A DNA stretch of 64,000 bases from Accumulibacter sp. GTDB taxonomy: Bacteria; Pseudomonadota; Gammaproteobacteria; Burkholderiales; Rhodocyclaceae. Every line of letters starts with the position of its first letter. The first letter of the stretch is position 1. Below are positions 24,848 to 35,108 of this stretch, piece by piece. The stretch is taken from positions 62,001 to 126,000 of the forward strand of contig NZ_JAMTDQ010000006.1 in NCBI RefSeq assembly GCF_023806635.1, read 5' to 3'. The notes below the pieces were generated by a model, which was not told where the DNA came from, did not search any database, and saw only the letters and a list, made by a program, of their open reading frames with translations. The translations under genes and the position numbers were made by a program.

Positions 24848-27800
24848 CGCTGCCGAATCTTTCCGAGTGGGCGTTGCGCCACCGCTCGCTGGTGGCCTAC
24901 CTGATCGTCGTCCTGATGCTCGCCGGCATCTTCTCGTACTTCCGGCTGGGCCGCGCAGAGGACCCGGACTTCACCTTCAAGGCGATGGTCGTGCGCACGC
25001 TGTGGCCCGGCGCGACGGCGCCGGAAGTGCAGTTGCAGATCACCGAGCGCATCGAGAAGAAGCTGCAGGAGGTGCCCTGGGTGGACGTGCTGCGCTCGCA
25101 GACCCGACCCGGCGAGTCGCTGATCACCGTCCTGCTGAAGGATTACACGCCGAAGAGGGAAGTGCCGGAAGCGTGGTACCAGGTGCGCAAGAAGATCGGC
25201 GACATGCGCCACACGCTGCCGCAGGGCGTCGTCGGCCCGTTCCTCAACGACGAGTTCGGTGATACCTTCGTCACCATCCTGGCGCTGACGGGCGACGGCT
25301 TCGACCTCGCCGCGCTGCGCCGCGAAGCCGACCGCATTGGCCGCGAGCTGCGGCAGCTGCCGGATGTGAAGAAGATCGAACTGTTCGGCGTGCAGGACGA
25401 GAAGATCTTCATCGAGGTGTCGCACGCCAAGCTGGCGACGCTCGGTCTCAACCCGCTGGCCATCTTCGATGCCCTGCAGCGGCAGAACGCGATGACGCCG
25501 TCGGGTTTCTACGAAACGCCGTCCGACCGCGTCCGCATCCGCGTCTCGGGGGATTTCGAATCGGTCGCGAACATTCGCGAAATCGGCATCCAGGCCGGCG
25601 GCCGCCTTTTCCGCCTCGGCGACATCGCCAGCGTCAAGCGCGGCTTCGCCGACCCGCCGGCGCCGCGCATGCGGGTGCAGGGACACGATGCGATCGGCAT
25701 CGGCATCGCGATGAACCGGGGTGGCGACGTGATCAGGCTCGGCGAACGGCTGCACGCCGCACGCGAACGCCTGCAGCGGCAGTTGCCGGTCGGCATCGAC
25801 CTGCACGTCGTCGCCGACCAGCCGGAGATCGTCCGCCAGTCGATGAACCTCTTCATGTCGTCGCTCGGCGAGGCGGTGGTGATCGTCCTCATCGTCTCCT
25901 TCATCAGCCTCGGGCTTCGCACCGGCGCCGTCGTCGCGCTGTCGATTCCGCTGGTGCTGGCGGTGACCTTCCTGCTGATGTACGCCTTCGGCATCGACCT
26001 GCAGCGCATCTCGCTCGGCGCGCTGGTGATTGCCCTCGGCCTGCTGGTCGACGATGCGATCATCGCCGTCGAGATGATGGTGGTGAAGATGGAGCAGGGC
26101 TGGGACCGCTTCCGCGCCGCGACCTTCGCCTACACCTCGACCGCCTTCCCGATGCTGACCGGCACGCTGATCACCGCCGTCGGCTTCATGCCGGTGGGTC
26201 TGGCGAAGTCTGGCGCCGGCGAGTACACGTTCTCCATCTTCGCCGTCGTCAGCATCGCGCTGCTGGTGTCCTGGGTGGTGGCGGTGGTCTTCACGCCGTA
26301 CCTCGGCCATCTGATACTCGATGCGGCGAAGCTGCAACGGGCAGCAGCGAAGCATGGCGCGGATCCCTACGACACGCCCATCCATCGTCGCGTGCGGTCG
26401 AGCGTCGACTGGTGCCTGCGTCACCGCTGGCTGGTCATCGTCGCGACGCTGCTCGCTTTCGTGGCTGCCCTGGCCGGGCTGACCCTCGGCGTGCAGAAGC
26501 AGTTCTTCCCCGCCTCGAGCCGGCCCGAGGTACTGGTCGACCTGTGGTTGCCGAACGGCTCGTCGCTGCAGGCCACCGAGTCCTACGCCAGGCGCGTCGA
26601 GGAACTCCTCGCCGAGCCGGAGATGGCACGTTCGATCCGCCATTACGCGAGCTATGTCGGCAACGGCAGCCCGCGCTTCTACCTGCCGCTCGACCAGCAA
26701 CTGTTCAACGACGGCTTCGCGCAGTTCGTCATCACGACGCACGACATCGCGGCACGCGAGGATCTGCGGCGCCGCCTGGAGCAGCGCTTTGCCGATCCCG
26801 GTGGCGAATGGAGCAACCTGCGGACGCGCGTGCTGCGCCTCGAGAACGGCCCACCGGTGGGTTTCCCGGTCGTCTTCCGCGTCTCCGGCGAGGATATCGG
26901 CGAATTGCGGCGGGTGGCCGCCGAGGTGGCGGCGGTGATGCGCGACAGCCCGCACCTGAAGGAGGTCAATTTCGACTGGAACGAACTCGGCAAGTCGATC
27001 CGCGTCGACATCGACCAGGACCGAGCGCGCGCACTGGGCATCAGCTCGCAGGAACTGGCCGCCTTCCTCAACTCGATGCTGACCGGCGTCGCGGTGACGC
27101 AGATGCGCGAGGGCGACCAGTTGATCGACGTCGTCGCGCGCGCCGCCGGCGACGAGCGCGCCCGCATCTCGGCGCTGGCCGATATCAACATCCACACCGG
27201 CAGCGGCCGCTACGTGCCGCTGGCGCAACTGGCGAAGATCAGCTACGAACTGGAAGAACCGGTGATCGCCCGCCGCAACCGGCTGCCAACGGTGACGGTG
27301 CGTGCCGACATCCGCGACGGCATGCAGGCGCCGGCGGTCACGGCGCGCATCGATCCGCTCCTCGACCCGCTGCGCGAGCGCCTGCCACCGGGTTTTCGCA
27401 TCGAGGCCGGCGGCGCCACCGAAGAGTCGGCGAAGGGCGAGAACTCGATCAAGGCGGTGATGCCGCTGATGCTGGTCAGCGTCGTCACGCTGCTGATGAT
27501 CCAGTTGCAGAACGTCGGCCGTACGCTGCTGGTGCTGCTGACGGCCCCGCTCGGGCTGATCGGCGTCGCGGCGGCGCTGCTGGTCTTCCAGGTTCCCTTC
27601 GGTTTCGTCGCCAACCTCGGCGTCATCGCGCTCTCCGGAATGATCATGCGCAACTCGGTGATCCTCGTCGACCAGATCGAACAGGACGAGAAGGCCGGCA
27701 AGGCTCCCTGGGAGGCGATCGTCGGTTCGACCGTGCGCCGCTTCCGGCCGATCATGCTGACCGCCGCGGCGGCCATCCTGGCGATGATCCCGCTGACGCG

Positions 27801-27927
27801 CAGCGTCTTCTGGGGCCCGATGGCGGTGGCGATCATGGGCGGGCTGATCGTCGCCACGCTGCTGACGCTGCTTTTCCTGCCGGCACTCTACGCGGCGTGG
27901 TATCGCGTGCAAGCAGGCGAGCGCTGA
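24844..27927 (+). CDS. RND-family efflux transporter (AcrB superfamily, HAE1-like)
   Basis: A 1027-residue pump with the 12-helix, two-large-loop RND design. Helix 4 carries the proton-relay pair in GLLVDDAIIAVEMM (about D402-D403), and the second-half equivalents are in FGFVANLGVIALSGMIMRNSV. It starts with the usual NLSEWALRHRSLVAYLI amphipathic helix and overlaps the adaptor gene by four bases. Substrates of this VexF/MexK-like subgroup are drugs, dyes or bile-like compounds and cannot be read from sequence. Length is normal. Confidence 0.92.
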   Translation: MTLPNLSEWALRHRSLVAYLIVVLMLAGIFSYFRLGRAEDPDFTFKAMVVRTLWPGATAPEVQLQITERIEKKLQEVPWVDVLRSQTRPGESLITVLLKDYTPKREVPEAWYQVRKKIGDMRHTLPQGVVGPFLNDEFGDTFVTILALTGDGFDLAALRREADRIGRELRQLPDVKKIELFGVQDEKIFIEVSHAKLATLGLNPLAIFDALQRQNAMTPSGFYETPSDRVRIRVSGDFESVANIREIGIQAGGRLFRLGDIASVKRGFADPPAPRMRVQGHDAIGIGIAMNRGGDVIRLGERLHAARERLQRQLPVGIDLHVVADQPEIVRQSMNLFMSSLGEAVVIVLIVSFISLGLRTGAVVALSIPLVLAVTFLLMYAFGIDLQRISLGALVIALGLLVDDAIIAVEMMVVKMEQGWDRFRAATFAYTSTAFPMLTGTLITAVGFMPVGLAKSGAGEYTFSIFAVVSIALLVSWVVAVVFTPYLGHLILDAAKLQRAAAKHGADPYDTPIHRRVRSSVDWCLRHRWLVIVATLLAFVAALAGLTLGVQKQFFPASSRPEVLVDLWLPNGSSLQATESYARRVEELLAEPEMARSIRHYASYVGNGSPRFYLPLDQQLFNDGFAQFVITTHDIAAREDLRRRLEQRFADPGGEWSNLRTRVLRLENGPPVGFPVVFRVSGEDIGELRRVAAEVAAVMRDSPHLKEVNFDWNELGKSIRVDIDQDRARALGISSQELAAFLNSMLTGVAVTQMREGDQLIDVVARAAGDERARISALADINIHTGSGRYVPLAQLAKISYELEEPVIARRNRLPTVTVRADIRDGMQAPAVTARIDPLLDPLRERLPPGFRIEAGGATEESAKGENSIKAVMPLMLVSVVTLLMIQLQNVGRTLLVLLTAPLGLIGVAAALLVFQVPFGFVANLGVIALSGMIMRNSVILVDQIEQDEKAGKAPWEAIVGSTVRRFRPIMLTAAAAILAMIPLTRSVFWGPMAVAIMGGLIVATLLTLLFLPALYAAWYRVQAGER

Positions 27928-28133
27928 CAGCCACGGCGCGGCAATCGCCCGGATCGCTGGCCCGCGCCAACCGCTTTGGCATTGGCCCCGCCGACAGCCC
28001 CTGCCACATCGCCGCACGCAGGACGGTCACCGCCGGCAGAGTGGCTGGTCTCAACCAGGCACTCCCCCCAAGAGCGGCCTTGCCGGGGCGAACCGAACTT
28101 CGGGATGCCCCCGAAAAGGCTGCCGGAAACGGT

Positions 28134-28163
28134 TTGACTCGGCCCGCAGATGTCGGCGATACT
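28134..28163 (+). promoter_or_regulatory. Possible promoter of the V-ATPase operon
   Basis: TTGACT (28134-28139) and GATACT (28158-28163) are 18 bases apart and lie 51 bases before the first V-ATPase gene, in the 286-base gap after the RND gene. The -10 matches consensus at four of six positions. Confidence 0.4.
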
Positions 28164-28213
28164 GCCGCCGAACGGCAGGCACATTTGCCATCTGGATCGG
28201 GCAGAGGCTCTTC

Positions 28214-28852
28214 ATGGCTATAGAATTGCAACACCTGATTGATCGAATCAATCAGGAAGCGGTGGAAAAGGGTGAGCAGGAAGCCAATCGCATCGTTGCG
28301 CGGGCACGGGAGCAGGCCGCTGCCCTGGTAAGGGAAGGCGAAGCGGCGGCCCGGGCGCACCTCGAGAAGGCAGAGAAGGACTCCGAGGTCTTCGTTGAAC
28401 GGAGCACGCGGACCCTCGAGCAGGCGGCGCGAGACCTGCTGATCAGCGTCGGACAAGCTGTGGAAAACATCATTGCAGACATCGTCAGCGACGCCACCGA
28501 CGAGGCCCTCGACCCCGACACCCTGAAACGCATGATGGTGAAGATGGCGCAGGCTTACGCCGAAAAGAACGGTACCGAGAGCCGCATCGAAGTCCTCGTC
28601 GGCAAGGAGGACCAGTCGGAACTGGTACGATTTTTCGCCCGCCAGTACCGGCACCGCCTGGTCCGGGGACTCAACATCCGCGCCGACGCCGGCGTGCACC
28701 GGGGCTTTCGCGTGATTCTCGACAACGACCGCGTGCACCACGATTTCACCCGGCCAGCTATCGCCGAAGCTCTCGGCAACTTTCTCCGCCCTCACCTGGC
28801 CGAGATCGTCTTTCGTGCTGCGCGTGCGGCGAGCAGCAGTGAGCCCGGCTGA
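28214..28852 (+). CDS. ntpE: V-type ATPase subunit E (peripheral stalk)
   Basis: A 212-residue protein. The N-terminal half is a long charged coiled coil (EAVEKGEQEANRIVARAREQ onwards), the C-terminal half a globular domain with VLVGKEDQSELVRFF. This is the pattern of V/A-ATPase subunit E, which forms the peripheral stalk and binds the top of the A3B3 head. It is the first gene of a seven-gene V-ATPase operon and has AGAGG upstream of the ATG. Confidence 0.88.
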   Translation: MAIELQHLIDRINQEAVEKGEQEANRIVARAREQAAALVREGEAAARAHLEKAEKDSEVFVERSTRTLEQAARDLLISVGQAVENIIADIVSDATDEALDPDTLKRMMVKMAQAYAEKNGTESRIEVLVGKEDQSELVRFFARQYRHRLVRGLNIRADAGVHRGFRVILDNDRVHHDFTRPAIAEALGNFLRPHLAEIVFRAARAASSSEPG

Positions 28853-28870
28853 TCCGCGCACCGGCTGACC

Positions 28871-29458
28871 ATGTCCTACCACTACCTGGTCGCCAGCCTG
28901 CCAATGTTGTCCCTGGATGCGCCGCCGCCGTTCTCTTCGCTAGACTTCCTGTCACGCTGTCACGGCGTGCTGAAGTCGAGCGATCTTGCCGTCCTCGAGG
29001 CCATCGTCAGCGGCAGTGTGGTGGTCGGGAATGCCGTTGCTGCCACCTGGACGGCACGCGAGACGCAGACACGCAATCTCATTGCACAGTTTCGCGCTGC
29101 GCGTCTGGGGGTCGACCCCCGTCCTTTCCTGCGCGATCACAGTGGCTACGACGTGGCCCTGGCGCAGGCGGTCACCGACGCGCTGGCCGCAGCCACACCG
29201 GTCGAACGTGAGCAGGCCCTCGACCGGTGCCGCTGGCGCATTGCCGAAGAGCTGTCCCTCGCGGATCCCTTCGGCTTCGCTTCGATCCTGGCTTTCGCCA
29301 TCAGGCTGCGCATCGCCGAACGCTGGGCCCGGCTGACCGAACCGGCAGGCGAGCGCCAGGCCGAGGCGCTGCTGGCGACCATGAGTCAGGCACCGGATAC
29401 TGCAGCGCACGGCGACACTCCGGACAATCCGGCGCGACCGGCAGCGCCACGAGAATGA
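28871..29458 (+). CDS. DUF2764 protein, V-ATPase operon component
   Basis: A 195-residue protein starting MSYHYLVASLPML, the usual opening of DUF2764. These proteins are found only in bacterial V-ATPase operons of the chlamydial/spirochaetal layout, between subunits E and A, where other operons carry subunit C. It may therefore act as a short replacement for subunit C, which couples the rotor to the membrane ring; this is an inference from position. It is rich in alanine and helical throughout and lies 18 bases after ntpE and 7 before ntpA. Confidence 0.82.
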   Translation: MSYHYLVASLPMLSLDAPPPFSSLDFLSRCHGVLKSSDLAVLEAIVSGSVVVGNAVAATWTARETQTRNLIAQFRAARLGVDPRPFLRDHSGYDVALAQAVTDALAAATPVEREQALDRCRWRIAEELSLADPFGFASILAFAIRLRIAERWARLTEPAGERQAEALLATMSQAPDTAAHGDTPDNPARPAAPRE

Positions 29459-29465
29459 GCAGACC

Positions 29466-31199
29466 ATGAGTGAAAACAGCGGAACGATCATTGGCATCAA
29501 CGGCAATCTGTTGACCGTGGAGTTCACCAGGGCAGTGGTGCAGAACGAAGTCGCCTACGCGGTGATGGCTGACCGACGACTGAAGGCCGAGGTGATCCGC
29601 ATCCGCGGTTCCTACGCCGACCTGCAGGTATTCGAGGACACCACCGGACTCAAGGAGGGTGACCGGGTCAGGTTCACCGGCGAGTTGCTGGCTGTCGAAC
29701 TGGGTCCCGGCCTCCTGACACAGGTCTTCGACGGTCTCCAGAACCCGCTGCCACAGCTGGCAGAGCATTGCGGCTTCTTCCTGCAGCGGGGCGTCTATCT
29801 CGATGCCTTGCCCCGCGACCGCCTGTGGGCCTTCTCGCCGACGGCCGCACCGGGCGACCGTGTCACGGCCGGCGAGGCGCTCGGCAGCGTCCCCGAGGGT
29901 ATCTTTCAGCACCGCATCATGGTCCCCTTCGGACTCCGCGGAGCGTTTACGGTCGAGCGAATCGCCGCGCCCGGAGACTACACCGTCAGCCACCCGATCG
30001 CCACACTGCGGGGGGCCGACAATGAGGTGGTCGAGGTGACGCTGATGCAGCGCTGGCCGGTGAAGATGCCCATCCGCGCGTACAGGGAGCGACTGCGTCC
30101 GGGCGAGCCGCTGGTGACCAAGGTGCGCATCATCGATACCTTCTATCCCGTGGCACGCGGCGGCACCTACTGCATACCTGGGCCCTTCGGCGCCGGCAAG
30201 ACCGTTCTGCAGCAGATCACCAGCCGCTACGCGGATGTGGACATCGTCATCATCGCGGCGTGTGGCGAGAGGGCCGGCGAGGTCGTCGAGACGCTGCGCG
30301 AGTTCCCGCAACTGACCGACCCGCGAACGGGCAAGAGCCTGATGGATCGGACGCTGATCATCTGCAACACCAGTTCGATGCCGGTTGCAGCGCGCGAAGC
30401 ATCGGTCTATACAGCCGTCACGATCGCCGAGTATTACCGCCAGATGGGCCTGAACGTACTCCTGCTGGCCGACTCGACTTCGCGCTGGGCGCAGGCCCTG
30501 CGCGAGATGTCGGGTCGGCTCGAGGAAATTCCCGGCGAGGAGGCGTTCCCCGCCTACCTCGAATCGGTGATCGCCGCCTTCTATGAGCGCGGCGGCATCG
30601 TCCGGCTGAAGGACGGCAGCCTGGGCTCGGTAACCATTGGCGGCACGGTCAGTCCGGCCGGTGGCAACTTTGAAGAACCCGTCACCCAGAGCACGCTCAA
30701 GGTCGTCGGCGCCTTTCACGGTCTTTCCCGCGAACGCTCGGACCAGCGGCGCTTCCCGGCCATTGATCCGCTCGATAGCTGGAGCCAGTATTCCGGGGTG
30801 GTTGCTGCCGAGCAGGTGAGTCTCGCACGCGGCATCCTGCACAGCGGCAACGAGGTGAAGCAGATGATGAAAGTGGTTGGCGAGGAAGGCACTTCGATCG
30901 ATGACTTCGTCGTCTTCCTCAAGAGCGAGTACATCGATGCGGCCTACCTGCAACAGGACGCCTACCACGAGGTGGATGGAGCGAGCAGCGCCGAACGCCA
31001 GCGCTACGTGTTCGAGCGCATCCACCGTCTGCTGGGCAGCAGGATGAGCTTCAACGACAAGGACAGTGCACGCCGCTTTTTCCAGAGCCTGACGCAGACG
31101 ACCAGAGACTGGAACCGGGTGGACCAGAATGACGCAGACTTCCTGCAGATCGAGCGGCAGCTCGAGCAGATGATCGCGGAGGTGTCACAAGATGCATAG
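29466..31199 (+). CDS. ntpA: V-type ATPase catalytic subunit A
   Basis: A 577-residue catalytic subunit. The P-loop [12 protein letters not shown] begins near residue 239, followed by [11 protein letters not shown] with the catalytic glutamate region and [20 protein letters not shown]. The bulge domain typical of A subunits sits between the N-terminal barrel and the P-loop. It hydrolyses or makes ATP in the A3B3 head. Its end overlaps the start of ntpB by eight bases. Confidence 0.96.
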   Translation: MSENSGTIIGINGNLLTVEFTRAVVQNEVAYAVMADRRLKAEVIRIRGSYADLQVFEDTTGLKEGDRVRFTGELLAVELGPGLLTQVFDGLQNPLPQLAEHCGFFLQRGVYLDALPRDRLWAFSPTAAPGDRVTAGEALGSVPEGIFQHRIMVPFGLRGAFTVERIAAPGDYTVSHPIATLRGADNEVVEVTLMQRWPVKMPIRAYRERLRPGEPLVTKVRIIDTFYPVARGGTYCIPGPFGAGKTVLQQITSRYADVDIVIIAACGERAGEVVETLREFPQLTDPRTGKSLMDRTLIICNTSSMPVAAREASVYTAVTIAEYYRQMGLNVLLLADSTSRWAQALREMSGRLEEIPGEEAFPAYLESVIAAFYERGGIVRLKDGSLGSVTIGGTVSPAGGNFEEPVTQSTLKVVGAFHGLSRERSDQRRFPAIDPLDSWSQYSGVVAAEQVSLARGILHSGNEVKQMMKVVGEEGTSIDDFVVFLKSEYIDAAYLQQDAYHEVDGASSAERQRYVFERIHRLLGSRMSFNDKDSARRFFQSLTQTTRDWNRVDQNDADFLQIERQLEQMIAEVSQDA

Positions 31200-32487
31200 G
31201 GTATACCAAGGCGTCGATCGCATTGCCGGCAACGTCATCACCGTCAGGGCAACCGGCGTCGGCTACCGTGAACTGGCCCAGGTCAGCTCACGTCATGGCA
31301 GCTCGCTGGCACAGGTGATTCGCCTGCAGGGCGGCAGCGTCGATCTGCAGGTATTCGCCGGCGGTCGCGGCATCGCCACCGATGCCGAGATCCGCTTTCT
31401 CGGACGGACGATGCAGGTGCCCTTCTCACGCTCCCTGCTTGGGAGGGTGTTCAACGGCAGCGGGCAACCGCGGGACAACGGGCCGGAGATCAACAAGAAC
31501 CTCATCGACATCGGCGGTCCATCGGTCAACCCGGCGCGGCGAATCATCCCGCGGCGCATGGTACGCACCGGCATCCCGATGATCGATGTCTTCAACACTC
31601 TCGTGGAATCGCAGAAGCTTCCCATCTTCTCCGTCGCCGGCGAGCCCTACAACCAGCTGCTGGCGAGGATCGCCATGCAGGCCGAGGTGGACGTGATCAT
31701 CCTCGGCGGCATGGGACTGAAGCACGACGACTACCTGTTCTTCCGCGATCTGCTCGAGGAGAACGGTGCTCTCTCGCGCGCCGTTCTCTTCATCCACACC
31801 GCCTCCGACCCGGTGGTCGAATGTCTTCTGGTACCGGACATCGCACTGGCCGTGGCCGAGCATTTCGCGCTGCTGAACCAGCGTGTCCTGGTCCTGCTGA
31901 CCGACATGACCAACTTCGCCGATGCAATGAAGGAGGTCGCCATCACGATGGAGCAAATCCCTTCGAATCGCGGTTACCCCGGCGACCTGTACTCGCAGCT
32001 CGCGGCCCGCTACGAGAAGGCGGTCGACTTCGATGCTGCCGGCTCGATCACCATCCTGGCAGTGACCACGATGCCGGGGGACGACGTCACGCACCCGGTA
32101 CCGGACAATACCGGCTACATCACCGAGGGACAGTTCTATCTGCGCAATGGCCGCATCGAGCCCTTCGGTTCGCTGAGCCGACTGAAGCAACTGGTCAATG
32201 ACCAGACGCGCGCAGACCACCGGACGATCATGAACACCATGATCCAGCTTTACGCCTCCTACATGGAGACGCTCGAGAAGCAGTCAATGGGCTTTCGCAT
32301 GAGTGCCTGGGACAACAAGCTGCTTGCCTACGGCCAGCGCTTCGAGAACGAGCTGATGGACCTGAAGGTGAACATCCCGCTCGAACAGGCACTGGATCTC
32401 TGCTGGCAGATCCTTGCCGACACTTTCGAGCCGGCGGAGACGGGAATCGCGTCGAAACTGACCGACCAGTTCTGGCCCAGCCGCTGA
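31192..32487 (+). CDS. ntpB: V-type ATPase regulatory subunit B
   Basis: A 431-residue subunit of the non-catalytic type. It has the F/V-ATPase alpha/beta core but no working P-loop (the site reads [14 protein letters not shown]). [18 protein letters not shown] and the [17 protein letters not shown] signature are plain. It alternates with A in the head and contributes to the nucleotide site at the interface. Length fits the chlamydial-type B subunit. Confidence 0.95.
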   Translation: MHRVYQGVDRIAGNVITVRATGVGYRELAQVSSRHGSSLAQVIRLQGGSVDLQVFAGGRGIATDAEIRFLGRTMQVPFSRSLLGRVFNGSGQPRDNGPEINKNLIDIGGPSVNPARRIIPRRMVRTGIPMIDVFNTLVESQKLPIFSVAGEPYNQLLARIAMQAEVDVIILGGMGLKHDDYLFFRDLLEENGALSRAVLFIHTASDPVVECLLVPDIALAVAEHFALLNQRVLVLLTDMTNFADAMKEVAITMEQIPSNRGYPGDLYSQLAARYEKAVDFDAAGSITILAVTTMPGDDVTHPVPDNTGYITEGQFYLRNGRIEPFGSLSRLKQLVNDQTRADHRTIMNTMIQLYASYMETLEKQSMGFRMSAWDNKLLAYGQRFENELMDLKVNIPLEQALDLCWQILADTFEPAETGIASKLTDQFWPSR

Positions 32488-32520
32488 CATCCGGCAAGAC
32501 AAGGACGCTGACCACCACCG

Positions 32521-33126
32521 ATGGCGACCATCAAGCACACCAAGAACGAGTTGAAGGCGCAGCGGGAAGCTCTGAAGCGCTTCCAGCGCTACCTGCCAAC
32601 CCTGCAGTTGAAGAAGCAGCAACTGCAGCTGGAGGTTCGCCAGCTCGAAGCCACGCTCGAGCTGGCGCGCGCTGCCGAGCAACAGGACCGTGCGGAGCTT
32701 GCGAAGTGGGTTCGTCTCTTCGCCGAACCGGTGGAATGGAAAGACTGGCTGAGCGTGCGGGACGTTCGCCTCGGTCAGGGGAACATCGCCGGAGTGGCGA
32801 TCCCCGTGCTCGCCGGCGTCGATTTTTCCCGCCAGGTGCCCGACCTGTTCACCACGCCGGCCTGGCTGGACGACGCCCTCGACATGCTGCAGCGACGCAT
32901 CCGGAGGCGCCTGGAGCTGCAGGTGCTCGAAGAGCAACTGCGCCGGCTGGCTGCCGAGTTGCGCACCACCAGCCAGCGCGTGAATCTTTTCGAGAAGGTC
33001 AAGATACCCGAGGCCCGAGAACACATTAGGGTGATTCGAATATTCCTCGGCGACCAGATGACCGCCGGAGTGGCACGCTCGAAGATGGCCAAGGCGAAGG
33101 CCGTCGAGCAGTTGACCGCCACCTGA
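32521..33126 (+). CDS. ntpD: V-type ATPase subunit D (central shaft)
   Basis: A 201-residue protein with long N- and C-terminal coiled-coil helices. KHTKNELKAQREALKRFQRYLPTLQ at the start and NLFEKVKIPEAREHIRVIRIFLGDQ near the end are the usual signatures of subunit D, the rotating shaft. The gene lies 33 bases after ntpB. No subunit F gene, which would normally accompany D in archaeal-type operons, is visible; this matches the chlamydial layout. Confidence 0.92.
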   Translation: MATIKHTKNELKAQREALKRFQRYLPTLQLKKQQLQLEVRQLEATLELARAAEQQDRAELAKWVRLFAEPVEWKDWLSVRDVRLGQGNIAGVAIPVLAGVDFSRQVPDLFTTPAWLDDALDMLQRRIRRRLELQVLEEQLRRLAAELRTTSQRVNLFEKVKIPEAREHIRVIRIFLGDQMTAGVARSKMAKAKAVEQLTAT

Positions 33127-33134
33127 CGAAGCCC

Positions 33135-33290
33135 ATGGCCGCCCATCCAGTTAGCTCGTCCATGCAGGCCGACGGCACCGACCACTGCACGTGCGCCGGG
33201 CGCGACCAGCGCGCGCAGTGGGGCGACGGTGACCGGCCCATTGTCCTAGCGGCCTGCCCGCAACCCCCAGGAAGAGGTGCGAGTCAATGA
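33135..33290 (+). CDS. Possible 51-residue ORF coupled to ntpI
   Basis: In the 160-base gap between ntpD and ntpI an ATG at 33135 opens a 51-codon frame whose TGA overlaps the ntpI ATG as ATGA. Overlap of this type is common among real neighbours, and the frame has several cysteines, but it has no clear ribosome binding site and I recognise no family. It is far shorter than subunit F. It may equally be chance. Confidence 0.25.
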   Translation: MAAHPVSSSMQADGTDHCTCAGRDQRAQWGDGDRPIVLAACPQPPGRGASQ

Positions 33291-35047
33291 TCGTCCCGAT
33301 GCAGAAGGTAATCGTCCTCTCCCGTGCCGCCGGCCGCGAAGCGGACCTGCTGTCGCTGCGGCAGCTTGGCGTGCTGCACCCAGTACTTGAGCAGGCCGTC
33401 GAACACGAAGACATCGAGGACGGGCGACGGCGTCTCGAATACATCAGGCGCGCCGCCGAAATCCTGCCCAACCTGCCACGCGCGCAGCCTTCAGGAAGAA
33501 GCCCCGGCGAGGTGGTCGACGAGTTGTCGCGGCTCCTTCGGCTTCGTCGGGAGACGGCCGAGGAACTCGAACGTCTGCGTCAGGAGTGCGCGCGCGTGTC
33601 GCCGTTCGGCGACTTCTCGCCCGAGGATCTCGCCGCTCTGGCCGAGAAGAAGGTGAGCATCCGCCTTTTCCAGGCGGCTCCGGACCGTCTGCCGGTGGTG
33701 CCGGCGGAGGCGGTATGTCTCGAAACGTCCCGCACTCGGGCCGCTGTATCGTTCGTCATCGTGACGGTCGGCGAAACGCCCGAGATTGCCGCCCAGGACG
33801 TGCGCCCGCCGGCGATGTCGCTGGCCGAGGTCAAGAGCCGGATCGGCGAACTGGAAGCGACTCAGGCCAGGATCGCCGACCAGATAGGATGCTTCGCCGG
33901 CGATCGTGCCGCTCTGGCCGACATGCGGGCCGAGGCGGAGGAGGCGGTCCAGATGGCCGAGATCCGCGCCGGCATGAGCTGTGCTGCGGCCGAACTGGTC
34001 TACCTGCAGGGCTATTGCCCCAGCGATGACGTCCCTCGCCTGCGCGACGCTGCAGGGAAGAACGGCTGGGGGCTGGTCATCGACGAACCTGCAGACAGCG
34101 ACTTGGTGCCGACGTTGATCCGCAACCCGCGCTGGCTGAAGCCGATCGAGTCGGTCTTCGAACTGATCGGCATCCTGCCCGGCTATCGTGAGATCGACGT
34201 CAGCCTGTGGTTCCTGCTCTTTTTCAGCCTGTTCTTCGCCATGCTGGTGGGCGACGCCGGCTACGGGGCGATCTTCCTCGGGCTGACGCTTTGGGCGCAG
34301 CGCAGATTCCCCGCGAGTCCGGCCCATGCCTTCTCCCTGCTCAAGATCACCAGCGTCGCGACGATCGCCTGGGGCGTGCTGACCGGCACCTACTTCGGGA
34401 TTCCCGACCTGCCGGCACCACTCGCTGCCCTGAAGCTGAGCTGGCTGGGCGACGAGGAGCACGTCAAGGACCTGTGCTTCTGGATTGCCGCCATCCACCT
34501 CTCGATCGCGCACGTGTGGAACATCGCCAACCTCATCCGCAGCCCGCAGGCGCTGGCCCAGGTCGGCTGGCTGTGCGTCGTCTGGTTCATGTTCTTCAGC
34601 GCCCGTTCGGTGGTACTCAACCTGCCGTTTCCGTCGATCATGATCTGGGTGTTCGGCGCGGGCGTCGTGCTCATCGTGCTTTTCATGACACCGCGCCGGA
34701 ACCTGAGGGACGAATGGTTCAACCACGTGATGCTGCCACTGAATCTGGTCGGCAGCTTCGTGGACGTGATTTCGTACATCCGGCTCTACGCCGTCGGCAC
34801 CGCCAGCTTTGCCATCGCATCGACCTTCAACATCATGCTGGCACCGATGTTCGACGGCTGGCTGAGCGGGCTGCTCGCGGCATTGCTGTTGTTCGTCGCG
34901 CACACGGTGAACATCGTCCTCTCGGTAATGGGCGTGATGGTGCACGGCATCCGGCTGAATACGCTGGAATTCGCCAGTCATCTCGGGCTGCAGTGGAGCG
35001 GTTTTCCCTACCGGCCGTGGCAGCGCATGCGGCCAACGTCCCCTTGA
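33287..35047 (+). CDS. ntpI: V-type ATPase subunit I (membrane stator)
   Basis: A 586-residue protein. The first half is soluble with coiled-coil segments that join the peripheral stalk; the second half, from about residue 295, has seven or so membrane helices. The signature DVSLWFLLFFSLFFAMLVGDAGYG and the helix with an essential arginine, DVISYIRLYAVGTASFAIAS, provide the half-channels for ion passage. GGAAGAGG lies about ten bases upstream of the ATG. Length is close to the shorter bacterial I subunits. Confidence 0.93.
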   Translation: MIVPMQKVIVLSRAAGREADLLSLRQLGVLHPVLEQAVEHEDIEDGRRRLEYIRRAAEILPNLPRAQPSGRSPGEVVDELSRLLRLRRETAEELERLRQECARVSPFGDFSPEDLAALAEKKVSIRLFQAAPDRLPVVPAEAVCLETSRTRAAVSFVIVTVGETPEIAAQDVRPPAMSLAEVKSRIGELEATQARIADQIGCFAGDRAALADMRAEAEEAVQMAEIRAGMSCAAAELVYLQGYCPSDDVPRLRDAAGKNGWGLVIDEPADSDLVPTLIRNPRWLKPIESVFELIGILPGYREIDVSLWFLLFFSLFFAMLVGDAGYGAIFLGLTLWAQRRFPASPAHAFSLLKITSVATIAWGVLTGTYFGIPDLPAPLAALKLSWLGDEEHVKDLCFWIAAIHLSIAHVWNIANLIRSPQALAQVGWLCVVWFMFFSARSVVLNLPFPSIMIWVFGAGVVLIVLFMTPRRNLRDEWFNHVMLPLNLVGSFVDVISYIRLYAVGTASFAIASTFNIMLAPMFDGWLSGLLAALLLFVAHTVNIVLSVMGVMVHGIRLNTLEFASHLGLQWSGFPYRPWQRMRPTSP

Positions 35048-35108
35048 ACGGCACGCTGCGGTTGTTGGAGACCACGATTGGCAAACACCTGACATAAAGG
35101 AGATTGAG

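Noticed and set aside
24679-28017. A 1112-codon open frame on the minus strand opposite the RND pump gene
   Set aside because: It is the antisense shadow of a strongly GC-biased gene; its translation is rich in H, D, R and Q without any domain, and the plus-strand gene is a clear RND transporter.
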